Shown one piece after another: positions 17,124-24,661 of a DNA stretch of 64,000 bases. Each line of letters opens with the position of its first letter. The stretch's first letter is position 1. Where the stretch lies: contig OY761989.1 of the NCBI GenBank assembly GCA_963665165.1, forward strand, positions 248,001 through 312,000, given 5' to 3'. The translations under genes and the position numbers were made by a program. The notes under the pieces are model-generated. The model did not search any database and was not told where the DNA came from. It saw only the letters and a list, made by a program, of their open reading frames with translations. The DNA comes from G963663315 sp963665165. Its GTDB lineage: Bacteria > Pseudomonadota > Gammaproteobacteria > Arenicellales > Poriferihabitantaceae.

Positions 17124-17866
17124 TGAAAAAACGGTTTCTGACTCTGGCCCTGGCCCTGGCGATCAGTTCGCCTGCCGGATTTGCAGCAAGCGGAGGCGCA
17201 GCCCTGGACCGGGTCGAGGTGTCATTACGGGATAAGGTTTCGTTACAAAACGGGGCCAAACTGTTTGTAAACTACTGTATGTCCTGCCACAGCGCGAAAT
17301 ATATGCGCTATAACCGGATGGCCGCGGATCTGGAGATTCCTGAAGATCTGGTTGAATCCCAAATGATTTTCACAGGCGGCAAAATTACCGACAGCATGAC
17401 CACAACCATGACCGCAAAACAGGGCGAGGAATGGTTCGGGGTCGCGCCCCCGGATTTGTCCCTGATCGGCAAGCTGAGGGACCCGGACTGGATTTACACC
17501 TACCTGCGTACTTTTTACCGGGATAAATCCACGGCCAGCGGCTGGAACAATCTGGTGTACCCGCAGGTTGCCATGCCCCATGCCCTTTACGAATTGCAGG
17601 GAATACAGCATGCCAGCAAGACCATCGGGACCGACAGTCATGGCAATCAACAGGAAACCATTGACCTGGAACTGGCGCAGCCGGGGAAAATGAGCGTTGA
17701 AGAGTATGACCACGCGATGCGCGATCTGACCAATTTCCTGTATTACATGGCGGAACCTGCCCGCATGGTCCGTATTGGGTACGGGATGTGGGTCATGCTG
17801 TTTCTGGCCGTGCTGGGTACACTTGCGTTTTTCCTGAAAAAGGAATACTGGCGGGATGTCCACTAG
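17123..17866 (+). CDS. petC: Cytochrome c1
   Basis: A 247-residue membrane-anchored c-type cytochrome that takes electrons from the Rieske protein. A signal peptide (MKKRFLTLALALAISSPAGFAA) precedes the heme site CMSCH at about residues 53-57. A possible axial Met lies in 'YPQVAMPHALYELQG'. The C-terminal helix (GMWVMLFLAVLGTLAFFL) anchors it in the membrane. It ends the petABC operon. Confidence 0.96.
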   Translation: MKKRFLTLALALAISSPAGFAASGGAALDRVEVSLRDKVSLQNGAKLFVNYCMSCHSAKYMRYNRMAADLEIPEDLVESQMIFTGGKITDSMTTTMTAKQGEEWFGVAPPDLSLIGKLRDPDWIYTYLRTFYRDKSTASGWNNLVYPQVAMPHALYELQGIQHASKTIGTDSHGNQQETIDLELAQPGKMSVEEYDHAMRDLTNFLYYMAEPARMVRIGYGMWVMLFLAVLGTLAFFLKKEYWRDVH

Positions 17867-17890
17867 GCTGTACCGGATTCTGCTGATTTC

Positions 17891-18535
17891 ATGATAACCA
17901 CGGGCTTGCATGCAGACCGGCACCCTGCGATGACGTTGCTGTCGAGCCAATTTGACGTTTTCAGCCATTGCTGCCGCATCGTTCTGATCGAAAAAGACAT
18001 CGACTGTGCGATCGAGTACGTTTCGCCGGAAGACGATGCCGACAGAATAGGGCAACACAATCCGTATGGGGAAACGCCTACCCTGGTTGACCGCGATGTC
18101 GCACTCTACGGCATGGGAGTCATCGTCGAGTACCTGGACGAACGCTTTCCCCATCCTCCCCTGATGCCGGTCGACCCCATTATGCGGGCCAAAACCCGCC
18201 TGATGGTCTGGCGCCTGACGCGGGACTGGTTGAAACCGATTTATGCCCTGGGTGAAATATCCGCCCTTGATCCCCCTTCCGCCCTGAAAAAAGACCTGCA
18301 CGACGGGCTGGTTTCCCTGTCTCCGATTTTTGCTGACAAACCCTTTTTCCTGGGCACGGACTACACTTTGATCGACGCTTATTTTGCACCCCTGCTGTGG
18401 CGCATCCCCGCTCTGGGGGTAACCCTGCCCAAGCAGGCCGCTCCCCTGATCAAGTACGGAGAATCGCTTTTCGAACGACCTGCATTCAGGGAAAGCCTCA
18501 GCGACTACGAAGTGAACCTGCACAAGGCTGCCTGA
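17891..18535 (+). CDS. sspA: Stringent starvation protein A
   Basis: A 214-residue glutathione S-transferase-fold protein that binds RNA polymerase and affects stress gene expression in E. coli. The diagnostic stretch 'EYLDERFPHPPLMPVDP' is nearly the same as in E. coli SspA, and 'YFAPLLWRIPALGV' is the C-terminal domain signature. A start at 17930 (MTLLSSQF) is also possible; E. coli has a similar short extension ahead of MTLFS. It is followed by sspB after 11 bases, the usual pair downstream of petABC in gammaproteobacteria. Confidence 0.93.
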   Translation: MITTGLHADRHPAMTLLSSQFDVFSHCCRIVLIEKDIDCAIEYVSPEDDADRIGQHNPYGETPTLVDRDVALYGMGVIVEYLDERFPHPPLMPVDPIMRAKTRLMVWRLTRDWLKPIYALGEISALDPPSALKKDLHDGLVSLSPIFADKPFFLGTDYTLIDAYFAPLLWRIPALGVTLPKQAAPLIKYGESLFERPAFRESLSDYEVNLHKAA

Positions 18536-18546
18536 ATCGACCCCTG

Positions 18547-19029
18547 ATGGGAACTTCAGACAAAGGTAAAAGCGGCAGGTCAGGCAATCGCCGGTCCGCA
18601 CTGCCCGGCTCCACCCGGCCCTACCTGATTCGCGCGATTTACGAGTGGGCGATTGACAACGGACTGACGCCGCAGGTTCGGGTAAACGCCGGGCTCAAAG
18701 ATGTCATTGTGCCGCTGGAATATGTCAGGGAAAATCAAATCGTGTTGAATATTCATCCCCAATCGGTGAAATCGCTTGAGCTTGGCAATGAGTTCCTGAT
18801 GTGCTCGGCTCGTTTTTCCGGGAAACCGTTCGAGATTTGTGTGCCTGTGTTTGCCGTAATGGCGATCTATGCCAGGGAAAACGGTGTCGGAATCGTGTTC
18901 GAGGAGAGTGTATCACCGCCCCCGGGAGGCAGGCACGACCCGGAAAAACACTCGTCGAATGGCGGTGAACCAGGAAACAAGTCAGATAAAAAGCCGGATT
19001 CGTCACCTCATTTGAAACTGGTCAAGTAA
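18547..19029 (+). CDS. sspB: ClpXP adaptor SspB
   Basis: A 160-residue adaptor that delivers ssrA-tagged proteins to ClpXP. The core reads 'TRPYLIRAIYEWAIDNGLTPQVRVNA' and 'VCVPVFAVMAIYARENG', both family hallmarks. A flexible charged and Pro/Gly-rich linker leads to the C-terminal ClpX-binding tail 'HLKLVK', similar to the LRVVK-type tail. The ATG at 18547 is chosen because upstream codons are antisense to or overlap sspA. The N-terminus has about 24 extra residues. Confidence 0.93.
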   Translation: MGTSDKGKSGRSGNRRSALPGSTRPYLIRAIYEWAIDNGLTPQVRVNAGLKDVIVPLEYVRENQIVLNIHPQSVKSLELGNEFLMCSARFSGKPFEICVPVFAVMAIYARENGVGIVFEESVSPPPGGRHDPEKHSSNGGEPGNKSDKKPDSSPHLKLVK

Positions 19030-19077
19030 AATATCCGTCTCTCGTCAGGAGAGGCCCGTTTATCCCGGAGTGATCCA

Positions 19078-19617
19078 ATGAAGCAGTTCAGAGGTACAAC
19101 CATTCTGTCTGTCCGAGCCGGTAACCAGGTCGTGATTGGCGGCGACGGCCAGGTTTCGATCGGCAACACAATGATGAAAAGCAATGCGCGCAAGGTGCGG
19201 CGCCTGTACAACAAACAGGTGCTGGCAGGATTTGCAGGTGGAACCGCGGACGCATTTACCCTGTTCGAACGATTTGAAGGAAAGCTGGAAAAGCATCAGG
19301 GTCAACTGGTTCGGGCTGCGGTGGAACTGGCTAAAGACTGGCGTACCGACCGTATGCTGCGAAGGCTGGAAGCCTTGCTGGCGGTGGCGAACAGTGAGGC
19401 ATCGTTGATCATTTCCGGGAACGGAGATGTCATCGAGCCTGAACAGGGTGTAATGGCGATCGGGTCCGGCGGTGATTTCGCCAAGTCGGCAGCGCTCGCC
19501 CTGATCGAAAACTCGAATTTGTCCGCCCGCGAGATCGTTGAGAAAAGCCTTGGAATTGCGGGACGCATCTGCATCTATACCAATGACCACCTGACCATTG
19601 AAACCCTCGATTATTAA
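19078..19617 (+). CDS. hslV: ATP-dependent protease subunit HslV
   Basis: A 179-residue proteasome-like peptidase of the HslUV complex. The catalytic threonine follows a short propeptide (MKQFRG then TTILSVRAG). 'VVIGGDGQVSIGNTMMKSNARKVR' and 'GSGGDFAKSAALAL' are conserved. It is 26 bases upstream of hslU, forming the heat-shock operon. A good GGAG ribosome binding site (CCCGGAGTGATCC) precedes the start. Confidence 0.96.
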   Translation: MKQFRGTTILSVRAGNQVVIGGDGQVSIGNTMMKSNARKVRRLYNKQVLAGFAGGTADAFTLFERFEGKLEKHQGQLVRAAVELAKDWRTDRMLRRLEALLAVANSEASLIISGNGDVIEPEQGVMAIGSGGDFAKSAALALIENSNLSAREIVEKSLGIAGRICIYTNDHLTIETLDY

Positions 19618-19643
19618 TTACACGTTCCACCCCGGAAGCCACC

Positions 19644-20966
19644 ATGACTGAAATGACCCCCAGAGAAATTGTCGAGGAACTGGACAAGCATATCATTGCC
19701 CAAAATGCGGCAAAGCGTTCAGTTGCGATTGCGCTGAGGAATCGCTGGAGAAGAATGCAGGTCGATCCGGATCTGCGTGGGGAAATCACACCCAAAAACA
19801 TCCTGATGATCGGCCCCACCGGGGTCGGCAAGACTGAAATCGCCCGACGTTTGGCCAAACTGGCCAATGCGCCATTCATCAAAGTCGAAGCGACCAAATT
19901 CACCGAAGTGGGGTATGTCGGCAGAGAGGTGGATTCGATTATCCGCGACCTGATGGATATGTCCCTGAAAATGACCCGGGAACAGGCCATGGAAAAAGTC
20001 AGGAGCAAGTCCGAGGATATGGCTGAGGAAATCGTGCTGGATACGTTGTTGCCGCCGGCCCGCGGGGAACCCGTAAATGACGACGGCGCCGCCCGCCAGA
20101 AATTCAGGAAGATGCTGCGCGAGGGGAAGCTGAATCACAAGGAAATCGAAATCGAGGTCAGCAACGCCTCCATTGGCGTGGAAATCATGGCGCCCCCCGG
20201 AATGGAGGAAATGACCCATCAACTCCAGGGGTTGTTCCAGAATATGGGAGGGCAGAAAAAATCCACCCGGAAAGTTCCGGTGGCGGAAGCGTTAAGACTG
20301 CTGACCGAAGAAGAAGTGTCAAAACTGATCAACGAAGAGGAAGTCAGGCTACAGGCGCTGGACAAGGTCGAGCAGAATGGAATCGTTTTCCTGGACGAGA
20401 TCGACAAGATCGTCAACCGTTCCAGCGCAACGCAAAGCGGTGTGGACGCCTCCAGGGAAGGGGTGCAACGGGATCTGCTGCCGTTGGTCGAAGGCTCAAC
20501 CGTGTCGACAAAATACGGAATGGTAAAAACCGACCATATCCTGTTTATCGCCTCCGGCGCGTTTCAACTGTCCAGGCCATCGGACCTCATTCCTGAATTA
20601 CAGGGCCGGCTTCCGATTCGTGTCGAACTGAAGGCGCTGAACAGTAGTGACTTTGTCCGGATACTGACCGAGCCGGATGCTTCATTGACAGAACAATACC
20701 AGGCGTTAATGGCAACCGAAGGTCTGCGGCTCGAATTTACGAAACAGGGCATTCAGCGCATTGCCGAGGTCGCCTGGCAGGTAAACGAGCAAACCGAAAA
20801 TATCGGCGCCCGCAGACTGCATACCGTGATGGAGCGCCTGCTGGAAACTATCTCATTCGAAGCTGCCGACAAATCCGGTCAGCGCGTCTGTATCGATGTT
20901 GACTATGTGGAGCGGCATCTGCAAGACCTCGCAGACGACCAGGATCTGTCGCGGTACATACTTTAG
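19644..20966 (+). CDS. hslU: HslU ATPase subunit
   Basis: A 440-residue AAA+ unfoldase that feeds substrates to HslV. Walker A is GPTGVGKT, Walker B is IVFLDEIDK, and the pore-loop region EVGYVGREVDS is intact. The intermediate I-domain (about residues 110-240) is present. The C-terminus ends in LSRYIL, the tail that inserts into HslV. Length and arrangement are normal. The lysophospholipid acyltransferase gene starts 3 bases later. Confidence 0.97.
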   Translation: MTEMTPREIVEELDKHIIAQNAAKRSVAIALRNRWRRMQVDPDLRGEITPKNILMIGPTGVGKTEIARRLAKLANAPFIKVEATKFTEVGYVGREVDSIIRDLMDMSLKMTREQAMEKVRSKSEDMAEEIVLDTLLPPARGEPVNDDGAARQKFRKMLREGKLNHKEIEIEVSNASIGVEIMAPPGMEEMTHQLQGLFQNMGGQKKSTRKVPVAEALRLLTEEEVSKLINEEEVRLQALDKVEQNGIVFLDEIDKIVNRSSATQSGVDASREGVQRDLLPLVEGSTVSTKYGMVKTDHILFIASGAFQLSRPSDLIPELQGRLPIRVELKALNSSDFVRILTEPDASLTEQYQALMATEGLRLEFTKQGIQRIAEVAWQVNEQTENIGARRLHTVMERLLETISFEAADKSGQRVCIDVDYVERHLQDLADDQDLSRYIL

Positions 20967-20968
20967 AT

Positions 20969-21712
20969 GTGAACAGGATTGCCGGCGCCGCCAAAGTCTT
21001 ATTGCTTTGCCTGCTGGTTTGCGCAGGGGTAATCTGTAGCATCCTGTCGGCTTTTCTGACATACGGTTTTTACCAGAAAATCGCCCGGCTCTGGCATAAA
21101 GGGGTCGTCCGGGCAGTGGGCGTTCAATGCGAATTCAGCGGGGCGGCGCCCGTTCCAGGGACGTTGGTCGTATCCAACCACGTCTCCTGGCTGGACATTT
21201 CGGTGATCGGATCGGAACTGCCGGTTGTATTCCTGGCAAAAGGTGAAATCGCAAGCTGGCCAGTATTGGGATTCATTATAAAAACAGCGGGAACGCTGTT
21301 CATCGACCGGGGCCGGGGAGCGAAGGATGCGAACGCCAGACTTTCGGAATCACTATCGAAAAACCAGGCGGTCCTGCTCTTTCCCGAGGCCACGACTACA
21401 GACGGACACTCCGTCAACCGGTTTTATCCACGGCTGATGCAATCCGCGATTGACAGCAATGCCCGCGTGCAACCGGTCGCCCTGCGCTATTCGGACAAGG
21501 AGGGCCATTTGTTTCCCGGCGTCGGTTACAGGGGAAACATGACGTTCCTGCAAAGCCTGTGGCAGACTGTCTGTCTGGGCAGGATACGGGCTCGCGTCCA
21601 GGTTTTTGAATTACTGGCGCCAAGCGATTCCCGGGACCGGCTCGCCAGGGAGGCGGAGGCGAAAATCCGGGCGTGGGTCGAGGAAGGACCGGATAAAGAG
21701 AAAAATAAATGA
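20969..21712 (+). CDS. 1-acylglycerol-3-phosphate O-acyltransferase family
   Basis: A 247-residue inner-membrane acyltransferase of the PlsC type starting at GTG. A membrane segment (VLLLCLLVCAGVICSILSAF) is followed by the catalytic HX4D motif in 'NHVSWLDIS'. The second motif 'GTLFIDRGRG' and third 'LLFPEATTTDG' (a variant of FPEGTR) are visible. The enzyme would acylate a lysophospholipid or a related lipid; the second acyl step of phosphatidic acid synthesis is likely but an ornithine-lipid (OlsA-like) role is possible. Tightly coupled to hslU. Confidence 0.85.
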   Translation: MNRIAGAAKVLLLCLLVCAGVICSILSAFLTYGFYQKIARLWHKGVVRAVGVQCEFSGAAPVPGTLVVSNHVSWLDISVIGSELPVVFLAKGEIASWPVLGFIIKTAGTLFIDRGRGAKDANARLSESLSKNQAVLLFPEATTTDGHSVNRFYPRLMQSAIDSNARVQPVALRYSDKEGHLFPGVGYRGNMTFLQSLWQTVCLGRIRARVQVFELLAPSDSRDRLAREAEAKIRAWVEEGPDKEKNK

Positions 21713-21739
21713 GTCATTCCGTGGAACTTTAAAAAATTA

Positions 21740-21766
21740 TTAGCACTCTACCCCATTGAGTGCTAA
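21740..21766. promoter_or_regulatory. CIRCE element (HrcA operator)
   Basis: A perfect match to the CIRCE consensus: TTAGCACTC, nine-base spacer TACCCCATT, GAGTGCTAA. It is centred 50 bases upstream of the rpoH ATG. The right arm overlaps a possible -10 hexamer (TAAAAT at 21764-21769). CIRCE is the operator of the heat-shock repressor HrcA, so rpoH transcription is probably repressed by HrcA at normal temperature. No hrcA gene lies in the window. Confidence 0.92.
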
Positions 21767-21802
21767 AATACGTGATAACCAAAACCTGAATATTCCAGTT
21801 CG

Positions 21803-22660
21803 ATGACGCAAAGTTTACCCGGTCCGATGCAACTTTCTGCCAGCGGCAGTCTGGCGGCCTACATGCAGGCGGTCAACGCGGCTCCGGTTTTGACTGCCGA
21901 ACAGGAGTACGACCTGGCCATGCGATATCGCGATGACGGCGACCTCGAAGCCGCACGCGAACTGGTATTGTCCCATCTTCGGTATGTGGTCAAGGTGGCG
22001 CGAGGGTTCATGGGCTACGGCTTGCCGCTGCCCGACCTGATTCAGGAAGGAAGCATCGGATTGATGAAGGCCGTCAAACGCTTCGACCCGACCCGTGACG
22101 TTCGACTCGTTTCGTTCGCGGTGCACTGGATACGTGCGGAAATATACGATTATGTGCTTCGCAACTGGCGCATTGTCAAGGTGGCCACCACCAAGGCACA
22201 GCGCAAGCTGTTCTTCAACCTGAGAAAGTCCCGCTCCAAATGGGGGTGGATGGATGACGCAGACGTGACCAGCCTGGCTGATGATCTGGATGTCGATACC
22301 CGCACCGTACGGGAAATGGAATCAAGATTAAGCGGCACGGATGTCACTTTCGACGCCTCGGCGGACCAGGACGAAGACAGCGCCTGGCTGGCGCCCTCCC
22401 AGTATCTCGGAGACAACCGTTATGACCCCGAGTCTGTGGTCGGCAACAACGAGTACCAGCAGCAACAGCAGCAGCAACTCGGCGCGGCGCTCGAAAAACT
22501 CGATGAACGCAGCAAGGACATCGTCACCCGCCGATGGCTAAGCGACGACAAACCCACCCTGCATGACCTTGCGGATGAGTACGGAATATCAGCGGAAAGA
22601 ATCCGCCAGATAGAAAAACGTGCCATGGAAACCATGAAAACCGCGATTTCCGCGGGCTGA
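21803..22660 (+). CDS. rpoH: RNA polymerase heat-shock sigma factor RpoH
   Basis: A 285-residue sigma-32 factor. Region 2 contains 'LVLSHLRYVVKVARGFMGYGLPLPDLIQEGSIGLMKAVKRFDP' and 'VRLVSFAVHWIRAEIYDYVLRNWRIVKVATTKAQRKLFFNLRK', the latter including the RpoH box (QRKLFFNLRKS). Region 4 ends with 'LHDLADEYGISAERIRQIEKRAMETMK'. A Gln tract (YQQQQQQQL) separates regions 3 and 4. The leader has a perfect CIRCE site, so control may be transcriptional through HrcA rather than only by the mRNA thermosensor known in E. coli. It is monocistronic. Confidence 0.97.
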   Translation: MTQSLPGPMQLSASGSLAAYMQAVNAAPVLTAEQEYDLAMRYRDDGDLEAARELVLSHLRYVVKVARGFMGYGLPLPDLIQEGSIGLMKAVKRFDPTRDVRLVSFAVHWIRAEIYDYVLRNWRIVKVATTKAQRKLFFNLRKSRSKWGWMDDADVTSLADDLDVDTRTVREMESRLSGTDVTFDASADQDEDSAWLAPSQYLGDNRYDPESVVGNNEYQQQQQQQLGAALEKLDERSKDIVTRRWLSDDKPTLHDLADEYGISAERIRQIEKRAMETMKTAISAG

Positions 22661-22696
22661 TTGAAAGAAAAGGTTTCTTGAGGCGAAGCTGGAAAT

Positions 22697-23290
22697 TCAA
22701 CTCCTTTCGTGAAACTTGATCAGCAAAGAGCATAGCGCGGCCTCCTCCAGTTCATCAAGGTCATGCTCCTTAAGTTCTATACATAACTCCTCAAGAATGG
22801 AACTCACAGCAAATCCAACCTCGTGGTCGCCATCGATTTCAATATTCCGATACATGAAGTTGGTGTCCGTACAGTTTGAAAGACCAAAAAGCCATGTAAG
22901 CTGGTTTCCTTCCGCACTTCCTTCGGCGGCCGCAACCATTCTCAGTTCACCGGAAGGTCTCCGAGCAATAACCAGCAGATCTCCTGCACTAACACATCCC
23001 ATCGCAAGGTCGGCCTTGACATAAAGCCGGTATTCACTCCGGGTGGAATGCCGTTCACATGCGCCATACCACGTAAAATACGAACTTTCGAAATAATCAC
23101 TATCTTCTTCACCACTAAGCCATTGAGTACAAATCTGCTGATCTATCAGCTTTTCTTTCCCAAGCAGCGTTTCCAACTGCGCGTCCCCATTGAATTTATA
23201 ATAGTATGAGCTGTCACAATCAGCTTCAGCCGCACTCAGCCGTTTTGCAGCCACATCGACAATATATTCTGACAGGAACTCTTTTTTCAT
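22697..23290 (-). CDS. EcoRII N-terminal (B3-like) effector-binding domain protein
   Basis: A 197-residue protein starting at 23290 (MKKEFLSEYIV), chosen because AGGAGTG lies six bases upstream; a start at 23332 lacks such a site. The body resembles the DNA-recognition domain of restriction enzyme EcoRII: 'DVAAKRLSAAEAD', then 'YFTWYGACERHSTRSEYRLY', then 'SAGDLLVIARRPSGELRMVAAAEGSAEG'. EcoRII has the same order (KRLSAND..., NEKRITRWG, GALTLLAFK). The EcoRII C-terminal nuclease domain is absent. The end is acidic (LKEHDLDELEEAALCSLL). The next gene, upstream on the same strand, encodes a PD-(D/E)XK-like DUF3883 protein, so recognition and cleavage may be split over two genes. Codon use is AT-richer than in flanking core genes. 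Family call is by recollection and eye. Confidence 0.6.
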   Translation of the reverse strand: MKKEFLSEYIVDVAAKRLSAAEADCDSSYYYKFNGDAQLETLLGKEKLIDQQICTQWLSGEEDSDYFESSYFTWYGACERHSTRSEYRLYVKADLAMGCVSAGDLLVIARRPSGELRMVAAAEGSAEGNQLTWLFGLSNCTDTNFMYRNIEIDGDHEVGFAVSSILEELCIELKEHDLDELEEAALCSLLIKFHERS

Positions 23291-23374
23291 TATTTCACTC
23301 CTCTTTAGTTTTCTTCCATACACTTCAACCACAAGTTCCCGTATATTGCTACGGAGGCATCCGGAAAAGTTAAT

Positions 23375-24217
23375 TCATGACACTTTTGCTATGAAAAGTG
23401 ACGGCTTCAAGCTGCACTGGCCCTGAAGGTAGCCACGCAGCGCAAACATCCGTGGCTTTTTACGGAACCTGAAAAGGCGATACAGGAAGTACCGGGACGC
23501 ATTTTCTTGTGAGAACGCAAGTTCGTTTCCAGTAATGAAAAACGGCGTATTTTTTCCGTACTTTGTCGTCTTCACTTCAATGAAACGGTCATGCCCGCTC
23601 TTTTCATAGGATCGTATATCGAAACCAGCCGAGGGTCCCTGTGTCTCAGAAACCCGCTCAATGTGGTCAACCAGAGACTCTCGCCCAGCCTGGATTAGCC
23701 TGGCACGTTCGAAGTTCATGACGAATTCTTCTCCGGCGTTTCCGAGGCTTTGGTTCTGTGCCTCCATTTCGAGATAGTTCACCCCGGTAGGATTGTAGAT
23801 GGCCCCGGTTATTGTATTTACCGGATCAATTGGTTTTTGCGGCGGTTTATCCATCGCTGCAAGCCAGTCATCGACTGAGGGAATTACGGGGGCGGACTTA
23901 GCATCTGCTCTGAACAGCTTCTGAAGTTCGGGATTCTTCACAAGGTGATGATGTACAGCGTCGGGCAAAATTGACCTCTGGTAGTTTGATAGCGGCTTGT
24001 AACCATCAATATATGGAATACCCATCTCAATCAGAACAGCGCTGATGTTCTGATGTTTTAACTCGATAGCGCTATGCGACCGATTGTCAAGCCGTGCCAT
24101 TAGTGAGCGCCGATGTTTCGTTTTATTAAACGCCTGCCCATCAAGTTCCAGGCAAAGCATGTCGAAGTAGTCTTCTACCGCCGCCTCAACTTCAGATTGT
24201 GACCAGACCTTTGACAT
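23375..24217 (-). CDS. DUF3883 domain protein, probable PD-(D/E)XK-fold nuclease-like
   Basis: A 280-residue protein. Residues 1-100 form a helical N-terminal domain (VWSQSEVEAAVEDYFDMLCLELDGQAFNKT... HSAIELKHQNISAVL) that recurs in DUF3883 proteins. Residues 155-275 are the DUF3883 region: NAGEEFV (Glu about 164), 'GPSAGFDIRSYE' (Asp 200) and 'DRFIEVKTT' (Glu 214, Lys 216), which gives an E...D...ExK arrangement like PD-(D/E)XK nucleases. DUF3883 proteins are common in restriction and defence loci. It lies 84 bases upstream of the EcoRII-N-like gene and probably forms an operon with it. No methyltransferase is nearby, so a modification-dependent (Type IV-like) or non-nuclease role is possible. 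Confidence 0.7.
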   Translation of the reverse strand: MSKVWSQSEVEAAVEDYFDMLCLELDGQAFNKTKHRRSLMARLDNRSHSAIELKHQNISAVLIEMGIPYIDGYKPLSNYQRSILPDAVHHHLVKNPELQKLFRADAKSAPVIPSVDDWLAAMDKPPQKPIDPVNTITGAIYNPTGVNYLEMEAQNQSLGNAGEEFVMNFERARLIQAGRESLVDHIERVSETQGPSAGFDIRSYEKSGHDRFIEVKTTKYGKNTPFFITGNELAFSQENASRYFLYRLFRFRKKPRMFALRGYLQGQCSLKPSLFIAKVS

Positions 24218-24230
24218 CCTACCCTATCAC

Positions 24231-24323
24231 GCCGACTCCCCCTGTGCACCGCTTGCACCAGCGTTTGTATACGCTCGGGGCTTATTCCAGGGTGGATGCC
24301 GTGGCCCTGGTTGAATGTATGTC
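24231..24323 (-). pseudogene. Displaced copy of the hemE 3' end
   Basis: On the minus strand this stretch is the end of a hemE gene: one frame reads GHGIHPGISPERIQTLVQAV followed by HRGSRR, against GHGIHPGINPERVQTLVEAV and HRESRR in the intact hemE. By hand alignment 81 of 94 positions agree with 26370-26463. Several differences are at third codon positions, so the copy evolved as coding sequence before it was cut off. One base is missing near the stop, which destroys it. The homology stops abruptly beyond 24323. With the intact 3' end at 26365 it brackets the mazE remnant and hipBA as direct repeats, as expected after site-specific insertion at a gene 3' end. Confidence 0.85.
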
Positions 24324-24419
24324 CCCACACAAACTACTGTTAGCAAATTTTTTGACCTCCCGGGCAAACAACGCCAAAATATTATAACAATATTATCACT
24401 ATCTAAAAGGGTGATCATT

Positions 24420-24655
24420 ATGCAAGCGAAACTTCGACCAGTCGGCAATAGTATCGGTTTCACCATACCCGCCAGGAATTGAAGACCATCAGCGCCAAAG
24501 CCGGTGATGTTATTGAACTGGAAATCAAACGCGTTGTGCGCCCTGTTCGCGCAGATTGGAACAGTGCCGCTTTATGGCAAGGAGTCGATGAAAAGCCCAT
24601 GCTACTGAAAGGTGTACCAAATAACTTCGGAAATTGCACGAAAATACTGGAATGA
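24420..24655 (+). pseudogene. Frameshifted MazE/AbrB-type antitoxin
   Basis: An ATG with upstream AAGGG opens a frame reading MQAKLRPVGNSIGFTIPARN and then a stop. If one base is restored near 24478 the frame continues ELKTISAKAGDVIELEIKRV, VRPVRADWNSAALWQGVDEK, PMLLKGVPNNF and ends at TGA 24655. This is the SpoVT/AbrB-like antitoxin pattern (RxVGNSxGxxIP). The toxin gene expected downstream on the same strand is missing; the convergent hipA ends 7 bases away. It is a decayed toxin-antitoxin remnant, unless the missing base is an assembly error. Confidence 0.8.
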
Positions 24656-24661
24656 AGAACG

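Noticed and set aside
17243..18601. Long minus-strand open frame of 452 codons
   Set aside because: It is antisense to petC and sspA, which are certain genes; the translation is low-quality and matches no family.
24227..24466. Minus-strand 79-codon frame near the hemE remnant
   Set aside because: It crosses the remnant in the wrong frame; the meaningful frame is the HemE C-terminus without a valid start.
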